A stretch of 64,000 nt of DNA. Source: BJGV01 sp964194745. Its GTDB lineage: Bacteria; Pseudomonadota; Gammaproteobacteria; Burkholderiales; Nitrosomonadaceae. Where the stretch lies: positions 1,364,001-1,428,000 of the forward strand of contig OZ252054.1 of the NCBI GenBank assembly GCA_965248035.1, written 5' to 3'. Shown piece after piece: positions 44,166 through 53,796 of this stretch (position 1 is the stretch's first letter; each line of letters begins with the position of its first letter). A program made the translations under genes and the position numbers. A model generated the notes under the pieces. It made no database searches and was not told where the DNA came from. It was given only the letters and a program-made list of their open reading frames with translations.

Positions 44166-45578
44166 TCAAGTAGTAGCAACTCGACCCTCTCGCTTTTTCG
44201 CTGTGAGCGCATGGTTGCCAATCTTCATTAATACTTCCCAAGCTGGCCCTGGGAACTTGTGGAGTTTTACCATTACGTCTTCTAGGGCGCCAAGGAACCA
44301 ATCGACATCCGCATTCTCGATATTGAGGGGTGGTAATATTTTTATAATTGGTACGGCATGACCAGCTACCTGGGTGAGAATATGGTGGTCATCTAAGAGG
44401 GGGATAACGATCGCTTGGGCAAAGAGATTCTCGTCTATTTTGTTGACCATAGCCCAAGCCGCTTTTAGCGACATTGAATCAGGTTTTCCAAACTCAATAC
44501 CGATCATCAAACCGCGCTGATGGACACCCTTTAAGAATTCAAATCGGGGTACCATTGCCTCAATACCATGTCGAAAACGAGCGCCGAGCTCATTCGCGCG
44601 TGCAGCAAGATTTTCATCATCGAGAACAGTAAGAGTAGCTAATCCTGCGGCCATTGCAAGACTCCCCATGCCAAAGGTGGACGCATGTACGCTGGCACGA
44701 TCCATCGAATCGAAGACGCAGTCATAAATTGCTCGGCGCGTTATAGTTGCACCCAAGGGAACATACCCACCCGAAAGTGCTTTAGAGAGACAGATGATAT
44801 CGGGCTGTAAACCTTCAATCCATTGACAAGCCAGGAAGCGTCCAGAACGCCCCATACCGCACTGGATTTCATCACTGATCATGAGAGTGTTGTACTTGCG
44901 GCATAGATCCTGTGCTGCAAGCAGGTATTCATCGCTGAGAATGTTGACGCCCTTTCCTTGGATTGGCTCAAAGACGAAAGAGGCCACATCACCAAGAGCG
45001 AGTCGTGCTTCGAGACCTTTGAGATCGCCCGGTTCTACTGCGGAACTGCCTGGGAGAAGCGGCTCAAATCCTCTACGGAAACTTGCCTCACCATTCAATG
45101 ACAACGCTCCCGTAGTTAAACCATGGAATGCTTTTGTAAGATGTACTGTACAAGGACGCCCAGTTGATGCGCGCGCAAATTTGATCGCGGCTTCTATAGC
45201 TTCCGTTCCAGAGTTGCAGAAGAAAACGGTATCGAGATCGCCAGGCATGCGTTTCGTAAGTTCGCGAGCGAGGGCTGCTGCGAGTGGCGGGGCATCGAAG
45301 CCGATCCACCCTGGAAAATCAGAGTCGAGCACTTGCTGCAGTGCGCCACAAATAGTCGGGTGACGGCGACCAAAGTTAAAGACGCCCCAGTTGGCAAGAA
45401 AGTCAAGGTAGCGCGTACCCTTTTCGTCCCAAAGGTATGCGCCCTCACCGCGCACCCAGGAACGATTGAATCCGATAATGCGCAGCACCTTGACGAAGAC
45501 AGGATTCACATGCTTTTCGAAAAGGTCGAAATTCTTTCCGCGGGTTTCGGCGAGAATGGTGTTGATATCAAGCGGCAT
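44166..45578 (-). CDS. Class III PLP-dependent aminotransferase
   Basis: Aminotransferase of 470 aa. The class III signature is VFEPIQGKGVNIL, then SDEIQCGMGRSGRF and the pyridoxal-phosphate lysine in DIICLSKALSGGYVPLGA. Substrate-side features include FFCNSGTEAIEAAIKFARA and HASTFGMGSLAMAAGLATL. The family holds acetylornithine, ornithine, GABA, putrescine and hopanoid-side-chain aminotransferases. I cannot choose among these, as no pathway genes are adjacent. An AAGGA sits 8 nt before the ATG. It is convergent with gyrB and separated from it by 88 bp. Confidence 0.87.
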   Translation of the reverse strand: MPLDINTILAETRGKNFDLFEKHVNPVFVKVLRIIGFNRSWVRGEGAYLWDEKGTRYLDFLANWGVFNFGRRHPTICGALQQVLDSDFPGWIGFDAPPLAAALARELTKRMPGDLDTVFFCNSGTEAIEAAIKFARASTGRPCTVHLTKAFHGLTTGALSLNGEASFRRGFEPLLPGSSAVEPGDLKGLEARLALGDVASFVFEPIQGKGVNILSDEYLLAAQDLCRKYNTLMISDEIQCGMGRSGRFLACQWIEGLQPDIICLSKALSGGYVPLGATITRRAIYDCVFDSMDRASVHASTFGMGSLAMAAGLATLTVLDDENLAARANELGARFRHGIEAMVPRFEFLKGVHQRGLMIGIEFGKPDSMSLKAAWAMVNKIDENLFAQAIVIPLLDDHHILTQVAGHAVPIIKILPPLNIENADVDWFLGALEDVMVKLHKFPGPAWEVLMKIGNHALTAKKREGRVATT

Positions 45579-46348
45579 GAACTAGTCCTTAAATTCCAAG
45601 ATGACGTGCTAATGGGTTTTCTCAAGCCCCTGCCAGCGTAGCGCAACCGGCACGTTTGAGCTGCGTTAGTAAAAGACGCTCGACAAATAGTGGGTTGTTA
45701 TAGAACCAATGTAACAATTGTGATGCCTTTTCTAAATAAGTTACTTGGCGTACCCCCTATTATTGAAGAGGAGCTCGGCCTGGTTACTCTTGAATAAATC
45801 AACAACGCATGAACACATCCAGTTCTTTACTCGCTTAAATCGCTGCGCGAATACGCTCTATGACTGTTTAAGGCCATAAAAACTGACAAATCGGGAATTG
45901 GGCTGTCAATGTGTTTAATGCTAATTGACAAACATAAGGTGTTTTTCATAAACTCCATTGAATCAAACTTATCAGGCGAATGTTAATTGTGTTTTGTCGA
46001 GGCCAAGAGTCCTCGGTTAACAATCACACATTGTGCAGTGCCGATGTTAACCAGTCGGACAAACAATTGCAACGTGAGGCTTCTCCCAATTTTACTTTCT
46101 GCGGGGTTTAATATGTTGATGTGCTTATTGTGGCGCCATATTGAAAGCACATCTCAAACGAGCTCATGGATGAAGTGCAGAGGCAACATTTTACAGAAAG
46201 GAGCTTTTCCTGCTTTAACGAAACTGTCTGATTGTTACTAGAGAACGCGCAATCGTCATAAAAACGATGTCTTTTGAATCCCCCCCACGATACTTAACCG
46301 ATGGTGGTAAAATCCGGTGTCTAACATTTCCTCGGCGTCTATACTTCC
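45579..46348. other. Long spacer between the aminotransferase and glyA
   Basis: About 770 bases between divergent genes with no gene I can support. A possible promoter on the plus strand has TTGACA at 45925-45930 and CATAAA at 45947-45952 (16 bp apart). An extended -10 (TGGTAAAAT) at 46305-46313 lies 36 bp before glyA. An 84-codon frame at 45987-46241 has no recognisable sequence. No riboswitch pattern was recognised. Confidence 0.45.
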
Positions 46349-47599
46349 ATGTATTCCCCAAAGCAAACCATTGAAAGCATCGATCCTGCTGTATGGCAAG
46401 CGATTAAAAGTGAAATTCAACGCCAAGAAGACCATATTGAACTAATTGCTTCGGAGAATTACGCTAGTCCTGCTGTTTTGCAGGCGCAAGGGTCGGTGTT
46501 GACTAATAAGTATGCTGAAGGCTATCCTGGCAAACGCTATTATGGTGGTTGCGAATATGTCGATCTAGTTGAGCAGTATGCGATAGACCGGGCGAAATCG
46601 TTATTTGCCGCCGAGTATGTCAATGTCCAGCCGCATTCTGGTTCGCAAGCTAACGCTGCCGTTTATTTATCTGTGCTGAAACCTGGCGACACTCTTCTTG
46701 GTATGTCGCTTGCTCATGGCGGGCATTTAACCCATGGGTCGCCAGTCAATCTTAGTGGTAAAATTTTCCACTTCGTTGCCTATGGCCTTACTCCTGAAAC
46801 AGAGGAACTTGATTACAAAGAGGTAGCGCGGCTGGCACATGAACACAAGCCGAAAATGATCGTTGCCGGTGCTTCTGCCTACTCTCTAGTGATAAACTGG
46901 AAGTCTTTTCGCAAGATCGCTGATGATGTGGGGGCCTACCTATTTGTGGACATGGCTCATTACGCAGGACTAGTGGCGGCAGGATTTTATCCTAATCCTG
47001 TCGGTATTGCAGATTTTGTTACCAGTACCACCCACAAAACATTACGCGGACCACGTGGCGGCATTATTATGGCTAAACCTGAGTATGAGAAAGCGCTCAA
47101 CTCGGCGATCTTTCCACAGACCCAGGGAGGGCCTCTGATGCATGTGATTGCTGCTAAGGCGGTTGCATTCAAGGAGGCCGCCAGCAAGGAATTCAAGGGC
47201 TATCAGGAGCAAGTAATCGACAATGCACGTGTAATGACGAAAGTTCTACATGAACGTGGTTTACGCATTGTCTCCGGGCGTACTGATTGTCACATGTTTT
47301 TGGTGGATCTTCAGGCGAAAAACCTTACGGGGAAACAAGCAGAGGAATCACTGGGGCTGGCACACATTACTGTTAACAAGAATGCTATCCCTAATGACCC
47401 ACAGAAACCATTCATCACTAGTGGCATTCGCATAGGCACTCCTGCAGTGACCACGCGTGGTTTCAAAGAAATTGAAGTAGAACAACTGGCAAATCTGATC
47501 GCCGATGTACTAGATGGACCTACCGACAACACGGTTTTGTTGCGTGTAGCGCATGAAACGAAAGCCTTGTGTGTTAAATTTCCAGTTTACGGCGGTTGA
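46349..47599 (+). CDS. glyA: Serine hydroxymethyltransferase
   Basis: PLP enzyme converting serine and tetrahydrofolate to glycine and methylene-tetrahydrofolate, 416 aa, the standard length. Conserved blocks are IELIASENYASPAVLQAQGSVLTNKYAEGYPGKRYYGG (in separate pieces), NVQPHSGSQANAAVYL, MAHYAGLVAAG and the PLP lysine in VTSTTHKTLRGPRGG. It is followed 90 bp later by nrdR, the typical glyA-nrdR-ribD arrangement of betaproteobacteria. Confidence 0.98.
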   Translation: MYSPKQTIESIDPAVWQAIKSEIQRQEDHIELIASENYASPAVLQAQGSVLTNKYAEGYPGKRYYGGCEYVDLVEQYAIDRAKSLFAAEYVNVQPHSGSQANAAVYLSVLKPGDTLLGMSLAHGGHLTHGSPVNLSGKIFHFVAYGLTPETEELDYKEVARLAHEHKPKMIVAGASAYSLVINWKSFRKIADDVGAYLFVDMAHYAGLVAAGFYPNPVGIADFVTSTTHKTLRGPRGGIIMAKPEYEKALNSAIFPQTQGGPLMHVIAAKAVAFKEAASKEFKGYQEQVIDNARVMTKVLHERGLRIVSGRTDCHMFLVDLQAKNLTGKQAEESLGLAHITVNKNAIPNDPQKPFITSGIRIGTPAVTTRGFKEIEVEQLANLIADVLDGPTDNTVLLRVAHETKALCVKFPVYGG

Positions 47600-47689
47600 T
47601 CGCCTAGCAGTTATACAATGCGGGTTGTTCTTAACTTGGGCAAATTTGATAGCGGTTACGAGCCTCCTCATTTTTCTGAACTCTGAATC

Positions 47690-48154
47690 ATGAAATGCCC
47701 CTTCTGCAATGCCGACAACACGAGCGTGATCGACTCCCGCGTTAGCGAGGAGGGGGATAAAATACGCCGCCGCCGCCGTTGCCTAACTTGCGACAAGCGC
47801 TTTACCACGTACGAAACAGTGGGGTTACGTTTGCCACAGGTAGTAAAGCAAGGTGGTTATCGCTCCGAGTTCAATCGAGACAAATTGCTTACGGGTTTCA
47901 TGCGTGCATTACACAAGCGCCCTGTTCCTACCGAGCACGTAGATGCGGCGATAGACCGAATTATGCAAAAGCTTCTGAGTTTAGGGGAGCGTGAGATACC
48001 TTCGCGTAAGATTGGCGAAATGGTAATGCGAGAACTATACAAGCTAGACAAGGTAGCATATATCCGCTTTGCTTCAGTTTATAGAAGCTTCCAGGATGTG
48101 GATGATTTTCATGATGCAATCAAGGAAGTGCAGAGGCCGCGACGGAAGAAATAA
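47690..48154 (+). CDS. nrdR: Transcriptional repressor NrdR
   Basis: Zinc-finger and ATP-cone regulator of ribonucleotide reductase genes, 154 aa. The zinc finger is MKCPFCNADNTSVIDSR to RRRCLTCDKRFTTYE, followed by the ATP-cone segment VVKQGGYRSEFNRDKLLTGFMRAL. The later VAYIRFASVYRSFQDVDDF is also diagnostic. Confidence 0.97.
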   Translation: MKCPFCNADNTSVIDSRVSEEGDKIRRRRRCLTCDKRFTTYETVGLRLPQVVKQGGYRSEFNRDKLLTGFMRALHKRPVPTEHVDAAIDRIMQKLLSLGEREIPSRKIGEMVMRELYKLDKVAYIRFASVYRSFQDVDDFHDAIKEVQRPRRKK

Positions 48155-48264
48155 AAAAGAATCTTGAAAAATGGGCGCCAGCTCTTTCCTTAATCGTATA
48201 TAAGAAGCAATCAGATATGTCACATAGTGGGCAAGCGTAGTCTTAGGATAATAAAAACTCCAAT

Positions 48265-49350
48265 ATGTTTTCTTCAGCCGATCATGCCTACATGTCCCAG
48301 GCGCTGCAGCTTGCCGAGAAGGGATTGTATAGCACTAGTCCCAATCCCCGCGTGGGTTGTGTGATTGTACGCGGTAGCCATGTAGTCGGCAGCGGATGGC
48401 ATGTTTGTGCAGGCCAGCCACATGCGGAGATTAACGCTCTCAATGCTGCCGGAGCAGCAGCACGGGGCGCGACTGTTTATCTTACACTAGAGCCCTGCAG
48501 TCATTACGGACGCACCCCGCCTTGCGCTGAAGCGTTGGTCAAAGCCAAAGTTGCCAAGGTGATAATAGCAATGCAAGACCCGAATCCTCTGGTGGAAGGG
48601 GGAGGGTTGTCGCTGCTGAAACGATCCGAAATCAAAGTACAAAACGGCTTGATGAAAATGGAAGCCGAAGAACTTAACATTGGTTTTGTCACACGAATGA
48701 GGCATAATCGCCCTTGGGCGCGGATGAAAATTGCCGCAAGCCTTGACGGCAAAACGGCCCTCAACAATGGCGTCAGCCAATGGATTACAGGCGAAGCAGC
48801 ACGATGTGACGGGCACAGGTTTCGTGCCCGTTCTTGCGCGGTTCTTACTGGTATCGGCACGGTGCTTGCAGATGATCCACAGTTAACGGCTCGCCTTGTT
48901 GAAACACCAAGACAGCCATTGAAAATTGTTGTGGATAGTCACCTAGAAATTCCTATTAACTCTAAGATTCTACATGGTGATGGCGAATTAATTTTTACTG
49001 CAAGTGCCAGCGAGGAAAGAATGATCGCACTAAGTAAAGCAGGCGCTCGCCCAATTGTGTTACCAGATGAAAAGGGTAATGTAGCTCTAGCAAAGATGAT
49101 GCAGATGCTTGCTACACTAGAAATCAATGAGGTGCTGATTGAAGCAGGTAGCAGGTTGAATGGTTCTTTTATTAGGTCGGGACTGGTAGATGAACTGGTA
49201 ATTTATCTTGCGCCACACTTTATAGGCGACACCGCACTAAGCATGTTGAATCTGCCAGAATTGACCAACCTCTCGGAAAAGCACGAACTTAAAATTCAGG
49301 ATTTAAGAATGGTTGGACATGATATTCGAATTATCGCCCGATTTTTATAA
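48265..49350 (+). CDS. ribD: Bifunctional riboflavin biosynthesis deaminase/reductase RibD
   Basis: Enzyme for the second and third steps of riboflavin synthesis, 361 aa. The N-terminal cytidine-deaminase-like half has the zinc motifs PHAEINAL and EPCSHYGRTPPC. The C-terminal reductase half has RMKIAASLDGKTAL, GIGTVLADDPQLTAR and EAGSRLNGSF. It lies just before the regAB pair, which is inserted in opposite orientation between ribD and ribE, splitting what is otherwise a rib gene cluster. Confidence 0.97.
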   Translation: MFSSADHAYMSQALQLAEKGLYSTSPNPRVGCVIVRGSHVVGSGWHVCAGQPHAEINALNAAGAAARGATVYLTLEPCSHYGRTPPCAEALVKAKVAKVIIAMQDPNPLVEGGGLSLLKRSEIKVQNGLMKMEAEELNIGFVTRMRHNRPWARMKIAASLDGKTALNNGVSQWITGEAARCDGHRFRARSCAVLTGIGTVLADDPQLTARLVETPRQPLKIVVDSHLEIPINSKILHGDGELIFTASASEERMIALSKAGARPIVLPDEKGNVALAKMMQMLATLEINEVLIEAGSRLNGSFIRSGLVDELVIYLAPHFIGDTALSMLNLPELTNLSEKHELKIQDLRMVGHDIRIIARFL

Positions 49351-49352
49351 CT

Positions 49353-49367
49353 GCTTTTAATAAAAGC
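49353..49367. terminator. Weak bidirectional hairpin between ribD and regA
   Basis: Arms GCTTTT and AAAAGC around a 3-nt loop, in the 26-bp gap between two convergent genes. It is AT-rich and short, so termination would be weak. Confidence 0.4.
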
Positions 49368-49376
49368 TCATACAAC

Positions 49377-49934
49377 TTAGTGGGGGTTTTTATTAAGTTT
49401 GCGTTGCAGTGTGCGACGATGCATGTTAAGTCTTTTTGCAGTTGCAGAAATGCTGCCGTTGTTCTCAATTAAAATGCGCTGAATATGCTCCCATTCAACC
49501 TGGCCGACTGACAGAGCATGTGTGCTGATTTGAGCAGCGACATCCCCCTCGTTGCGCTCGAAAGCCGTCATGATTTCATCGGCATCAACGGGTTTCGCAA
49601 GATAATGCATTGCACCAAGTTTAATCGCCTCCACGGCCGTAGTAATGCTGGCATAACCAGTCAACATGACGATACGGGTGCCAGAGTCCATTGCCCTTAA
49701 TTTGTCAACCAAAACCAACCCAGAAGTGCCGGGCAATCTCAGATCGATAATTGCATACTCAGGCGAGCAAATGTCGGCACATTTCAATGCGTGTTCGACA
49801 GTATGTGCACAATTGACGTCAAACCCACGTTTTGTCATTGCTTTTGCAAGCACGCCACAAAAAATTAGGTCATCATCAACAATTAATAAACTCGGGCGAT
49901 CATCATCTAAATTTATCGTTGGTAGGATTGTCAT
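49377..49934 (-). CDS. regA: Redox response regulator RegA/PrrA/ActR family
   Basis: DNA-binding response regulator, 185 aa. The receiver domain has acidic residues in LLIVDDDLIF, the phosphorylated Asp in AIIDLRLPGTSG and the Lys in HYLAKPVDADEI. The C-terminal Fis-type helix-turn-helix is WEHIQRILIENNGSISATAKRLNMHRRTLQRKLNK, nearly invariant in RegA/ActR proteins. Family members control redox-dependent energy metabolism. It overlaps the kinase gene by 4 nt. Confidence 0.92.
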   Translation of the reverse strand: MTILPTINLDDDRPSLLIVDDDLIFCGVLAKAMTKRGFDVNCAHTVEHALKCADICSPEYAIIDLRLPGTSGLVLVDKLRAMDSGTRIVMLTGYASITTAVEAIKLGAMHYLAKPVDADEIMTAFERNEGDVAAQISTHALSVGQVEWEHIQRILIENNGSISATAKRLNMHRRTLQRKLNKNPH

Positions 49935-51196
49935 GTCGCAAGCTCTATCAGGGGTAATCTAACTTGTGTGCAGGCGCCACCATTTTCACGATTAGTCAAA
50001 CGAACGCTTCCACCAAATCGTTCAATAGTTGCATTTGCCAAAAATAAACCAATTCCAAAGCCATGTCCTGGTTTACTAGTGAAGAAAGCTTGCCCTGCTC
50101 GTTGTACGGTTTCCTCACTGAGGCCTTTACCCAAATCAAGGATTTCTAGACGTAATTCTTTATTATCCCAGTCGCTTTTGATCTCAATATTTTCTAGTGA
50201 CGCGTCGGCTGCATTATTTAGCAAGTTTAAAATTGATTGGCCTAGGGATTGTGTATTTATTATTTGGGGCGCCGGATGTACACCATTACAGTGATAAGTA
50301 AATTTGACGGTAGGGCGCATTAATTTCCATTTGTCCAATATTTCTCGTAGAAAACGATCAACGGTTTGCCCGCTGGCATCTTCGGCTCGTGTTTGCCCGG
50401 CATCGGCAAGTAATTGTGTTAGCGTATGTTTACATTGAGTGATTTGGTCGCGCAGGATGCTTATATTGTTTTGTAGTCCACTGTTTTCTGCATGATCTTT
50501 TTGCAGTTCCCTGCTAACGACTGCCATGGTCGACAATGGCGTACTGAGCTCATGTGCGGCACCAGCAGCCAAGGTTCCTAGGGCAATAATTTGTTCGTCG
50601 CGCAAGGCTTGCTCGCGTGCTCGTGATAGGTCCTTATCACGCTCACGGATTGATATACCCATCTTGACAACAAACCAAGCGATTAACACGGTGCTTAACA
50701 CGAACGCCAGCCACATTCCAGATACATGTAGGTTAAATTCGCTATTGTGTTCACTGTGGTCATGTGGCAAAGGCACATAATAAAACAGCAACAGCGAATA
50801 ACAACCTATCGTAATTGCTGCCATTACCCATGTAAATGCCCATGGCAAAGCGGCAGCAGTAATTGTCAACGGCAACAGATACAGGGAAACAAATGGATTT
50901 GTTGAGCCGCCACTAAAATACAATAATGCGCCTAAAGCGAGAACATCAATTAGAATTTGCGTAAAGAATTCTATGTTGGATACGGGCCAGTTACGGCGTA
51001 AACGTAGCCATGTTGCAAAATTTAGTACCGCAAGAAAGATTACCACCGTGACCATTTCTGTCCAAGGCAGCGGCATCTCGAGCCCCCAATGTACCGAGGC
51101 AAACGTCAGGCACTGGACAACAATAGCTATGCTTCTGAGTAGGAACAGGCGTTGTAAATTTTTGCTTGGCGGGGATTGACTTAGATCCTTGAACAT
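49931..51196 (-). CDS. regB: Redox sensor histidine kinase RegB/PrrB family
   Basis: Membrane histidine kinase of 421 aa. The N-terminal 190 residues contain about six hydrophobic segments, including the quinone-site-like GGSTNPFVSLYLLPLT. The phosphorylated His is in AAHELSTPLSTMAVVSREL. A Cys in RDQITQCKHTLTQLL is the redox-box cysteine. The ATPase end shows NLLNNAADAS and GHGFGIGLFLAN. In an ammonia oxidiser it may couple respiratory-chain redox state to gene expression. Confidence 0.93.
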   Translation of the reverse strand: MFKDLSQSPPSKNLQRLFLLRSIAIVVQCLTFASVHWGLEMPLPWTEMVTVVIFLAVLNFATWLRLRRNWPVSNIEFFTQILIDVLALGALLYFSGGSTNPFVSLYLLPLTITAAALPWAFTWVMAAITIGCYSLLLFYYVPLPHDHSEHNSEFNLHVSGMWLAFVLSTVLIAWFVVKMGISIRERDKDLSRAREQALRDEQIIALGTLAAGAAHELSTPLSTMAVVSRELQKDHAENSGLQNNISILRDQITQCKHTLTQLLADAGQTRAEDASGQTVDRFLREILDKWKLMRPTVKFTYHCNGVHPAPQIINTQSLGQSILNLLNNAADASLENIEIKSDWDNKELRLEILDLGKGLSEETVQRAGQAFFTSKPGHGFGIGLFLANATIERFGGSVRLTNRENGGACTQVRLPLIELAT

Positions 51197-51521
51197 TTCA
51201 ACAGCTCATCATAGATTCGCTTTTATTTCATTTGAATCGAACATTAGCCTATATTGTACTTTCTGGCTATGCGACAAATTGCCGCATAGCCTAGCACCGT
51301 GAACATGATTGACCTATTGGAATTCTACCCTAGATTCAAAACCCTTCGTGATATCCTCATGAAGACGATACAATGACATCAAACATTGTTAAATTTTAGA
51401 TGAGAGTGCAAATAAGGATGAAAACGTTTCTTCTATGTAAGCTGTCAAGCCGGGGTATTTTACTAAAACGAATCAATACATAATATAAACGATTCCTGTT
51501 TTTAAAAAGGGAAAGAAACTG
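51197..51521 (+). other. Spacer between regB and ribE
   Basis: About 325 bases with two divergent genes. No FMN riboswitch consensus is visible before ribE. I see no clear gene or terminator. It should contain the promoters of regBA (minus) and ribE (plus). Confidence 0.4.
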
Positions 51522-52115
51522 ATGTTTACTGGAATTATCGAAGCGGTTGGCGAGATAAAGAAAGTTGCGTCTTTGGAAAGCGGCATACGTATAGAGGTTG
51601 CTCCAGGCAGACTAGATTTATGTGATGTCAGTATAAGCGATAGCATTGCAGCAAATGGTGTATGTCTTACCATAACCGCTTTGGTAGGCGGCATGATTGC
51701 TATGGAGGTGTCACGAGAAACCTTAAACTGTACTCAGGGTTTGAATATACAAGGGCAACGAGTCAATCTTGAAAAAGCTATGCGACTGTCCGACAGAGTA
51801 GGCGGGCATCTGGTGAGCGGTCACGTGGATGGAATAGGAAAAGTTGTGAAGTTTGAGCCGGCGGGAGAAAGTTGCCTGTTAGCGATAAAAGCTCCAGTTT
51901 TGATGTTGAAGTACATAGCAAAAAAAGGCTCAATCGCAGTAAATGGTGTGAGCTTAACGGTAAATTGGATCGCAAAGGATGAGTTCAGGGTTAATCTTGT
52001 CCCGCACACATTAGCCAAGACAACGCTGCAGGATCTAAAGCCCGATACGAAAGTAAATTTGGAAGTCGATATGCTGGCACGTTACATCGAGCAACTTCTA
52101 ACGGCATCCAAGTAA
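51522..52115 (+). CDS. ribE: Riboflavin synthase
   Basis: Final enzyme of riboflavin synthesis, joining two 6,7-dimethyl-8-ribityllumazine molecules, 197 aa. Two tandem lumazine-binding repeats are visible. The first starts MFTGIIEAVGEIKKV and contains DSIAANGVCLT. The second starts near HLVSGHVDGIGKVVKFE and contains GSIAVNGVSLTVN. AAAGGGAAAG precedes the ATG. It starts the block ribE-ribB-ribH-nusB-thiL-pgpA. Confidence 0.97.
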   Translation: MFTGIIEAVGEIKKVASLESGIRIEVAPGRLDLCDVSISDSIAANGVCLTITALVGGMIAMEVSRETLNCTQGLNIQGQRVNLEKAMRLSDRVGGHLVSGHVDGIGKVVKFEPAGESCLLAIKAPVLMLKYIAKKGSIAVNGVSLTVNWIAKDEFRVNLVPHTLAKTTLQDLKPDTKVNLEVDMLARYIEQLLTASK

Positions 52116-52147
52116 GTTTGTAAAAATAATGAGGATAATTTAGCAAG

Positions 52148-53263
52148 ATGATCATCAGTCCCATCCAAGATATCATCGACGACATCAAGACTGGGAAAAT
52201 GGTAATCCTTGTCGACGAAGAAAATCGTGAGAACGAAGGTGATTTAGTTTTAGCGGCAGATTTTGTCACGCCGGAAGCAATAAATTTTATGGCAACACAT
52301 GGTCGTGGATTGATTTGCTTGACGTTGACTGAAGCGCGTTGTCGTCAGCTCAATCTGCCATTAATGGTGTCTACCCCTACCAACCGCTCGTTGTTAGGGA
52401 CTAACTTTACAGTTTCTATTGAAGCGGCAATTGGGGTCACAACCGGCATTTCTGCAGCTGACCGAGCGCGCACAGTAAGGGCGGCAGCAAAGCCGGACGC
52501 CAAACCAGAAGATATTCTTCAGCCCGGCCACATTTTTCCACTAATGGCGCAAAACGGTGGAGTACTTGTACGTGCTGGTCATACCGAAGCAGGATGTGAT
52601 TTAGCGAATCTGGCAGGTCTTACGTCTGCATCTGTGATTTGCGAAATCCTTAAAGACGACGGTAGCATGGCGCGTTTGACAGAGTTGATTGAGTTCGCCG
52701 CGAAGCATCAACTCAAAATCGGAGCGATTGCCGACCTTATTCATCACCGCAGCCGTACTGAAAGCCTGGTAGAGCGCGTGGCAGAACGTCTTGTCCAAAC
52801 AATTCATGGGGAGTTTCGTCTTGTCGCTTATCTTGATAAGACCATCAATGCGACTCATCTTGCGCTGATTAGGGGTGAGATTAACCCTGATATTGATACC
52901 CTAGTGCGGGTGCATGAACCATTGTCTGTTATTGATTTGCTAGACGTAAATGACAACGCGCATTCTTGGAGTATAAGTGACACGCTTCGTGTAATTGCCG
53001 ATGCTGGGTGTGGAGTAATCGTTTTGTTGCATCGCAGGGAAAGTCCTGCGGAGTTAATCGAGCGCATCACGAGGACAAAATCTGAGCCCCGTGTTTTTAC
53101 TAGAACCGATTTGCGTGACTATGGTATCGGTGCGCAGATATTAATAGATCTTAATGTGAGTAAGATGCGATTGCTGGCTGTCCCACGCAAAATGCCAAGT
53201 ATGACGGGTTTTGGTTTAGAAGTTACGGGATATCTGGAGCCGGAGAGTGTAGAGCAGAGTTAA
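52148..53263 (+). CDS. ribB: 3,4-dihydroxy-2-butanone 4-phosphate synthase with degenerate GTP cyclohydrolase II domain
   Basis: Two-domain protein of 371 aa. The N-terminal RibB domain is intact with DEENRENEGDLVLAADF, THGRGLICL, TNFTVSIEA and GHTEAGCDL. The C-terminal half aligns with GTP cyclohydrolase II but lacks the zinc Cys pattern: where a RVHSEC...CDC sequence would stand it reads RVHEPLSVIDLLDVND. It should therefore make dihydroxybutanone phosphate but probably not open GTP. A separate ribA is expected elsewhere. Such RibBX forms are known in proteobacteria. Confidence 0.93.
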   Translation: MIISPIQDIIDDIKTGKMVILVDEENRENEGDLVLAADFVTPEAINFMATHGRGLICLTLTEARCRQLNLPLMVSTPTNRSLLGTNFTVSIEAAIGVTTGISAADRARTVRAAAKPDAKPEDILQPGHIFPLMAQNGGVLVRAGHTEAGCDLANLAGLTSASVICEILKDDGSMARLTELIEFAAKHQLKIGAIADLIHHRSRTESLVERVAERLVQTIHGEFRLVAYLDKTINATHLALIRGEINPDIDTLVRVHEPLSVIDLLDVNDNAHSWSISDTLRVIADAGCGVIVLLHRRESPAELIERITRTKSEPRVFTRTDLRDYGIGAQILIDLNVSKMRLLAVPRKMPSMTGFGLEVTGYLEPESVEQS

Positions 53264-53316
53264 AACTCCATTTTTTCTCTTCATTCTTTTGGGTAATGTT
53301 TTTAGGAGAACATGTG

Positions 53317-53796
53317 GTGCGTTACGAAAACATTCTTGAACTTGAATCTAATCTGAGTGGTGCCGGGCTACATATTGGCATCGTTATGAGCCGTTTTAAC
53401 ATTGATATAGGTGAGGGCTTGCTCGGCGGTTGTACTGCAGAGTTGGAAAAAAACGGAGTACAGGCAGCTAACATTTTGTTGGTTACGGTTCCGGGGGCAC
53501 TGGAAATTCCCTTGGCGTTGCAAAAAATGGCGTTGACTGATCAGTTTGATGCACTAGTGGCATTGGGCGCGGTGATACGTGGCGACACCTATCATTTTGA
53601 GATGGTGTCGAAAGAATCGATCAGTGGCGTGACCGCGGTACAGCTTGACACTGGCATCCCGGTCGCCAATGGAATACTTACTACCGATACCGACGATCAA
53701 GCGCTAGCGCGAATGAACCAAAAAGGAGCTGAAACTGCACGAGTGGCGATAGAAATGGTCAATTTACTGAGAAAGCTCGATGAAGTGGTCCAATGA
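53317..53796 (+). CDS. ribH: 6,7-dimethyl-8-ribityllumazine synthase
   Basis: Lumazine synthase of 159 aa. Conserved segments are HIGIVMSRFNIDI, VPGALEIPLALQ, LGAVIRGDTYHFEMV and GILTTDTDDQALAR. The GTG at 53317 is chosen because AGGAG at 53304-53308 is 8 nt upstream and MRYENI is the usual betaproteobacterial opening. GTG 53314 and ATG 53296 are in frame alternatives. It overlaps nusB by 4 nt. Confidence 0.96.
   Translation: MRYENILELESNLSGAGLHIGIVMSRFNIDIGEGLLGGCTAELEKNGVQAANILLVTVPGALEIPLALQKMALTDQFDALVALGAVIRGDTYHFEMVSKESISGVTAVQLDTGIPVANGILTTDTDDQALARMNQKGAETARVAIEMVNLLRKLDEVVQ

Noticed and set aside
45987..46241. 84-codon frame before glyA
   Set aside because: Composition and lack of a ribosome-binding site look like chance.
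51197..51521. FMN riboswitch before ribE
   Set aside because: I looked for the conserved RFN blocks and found none.
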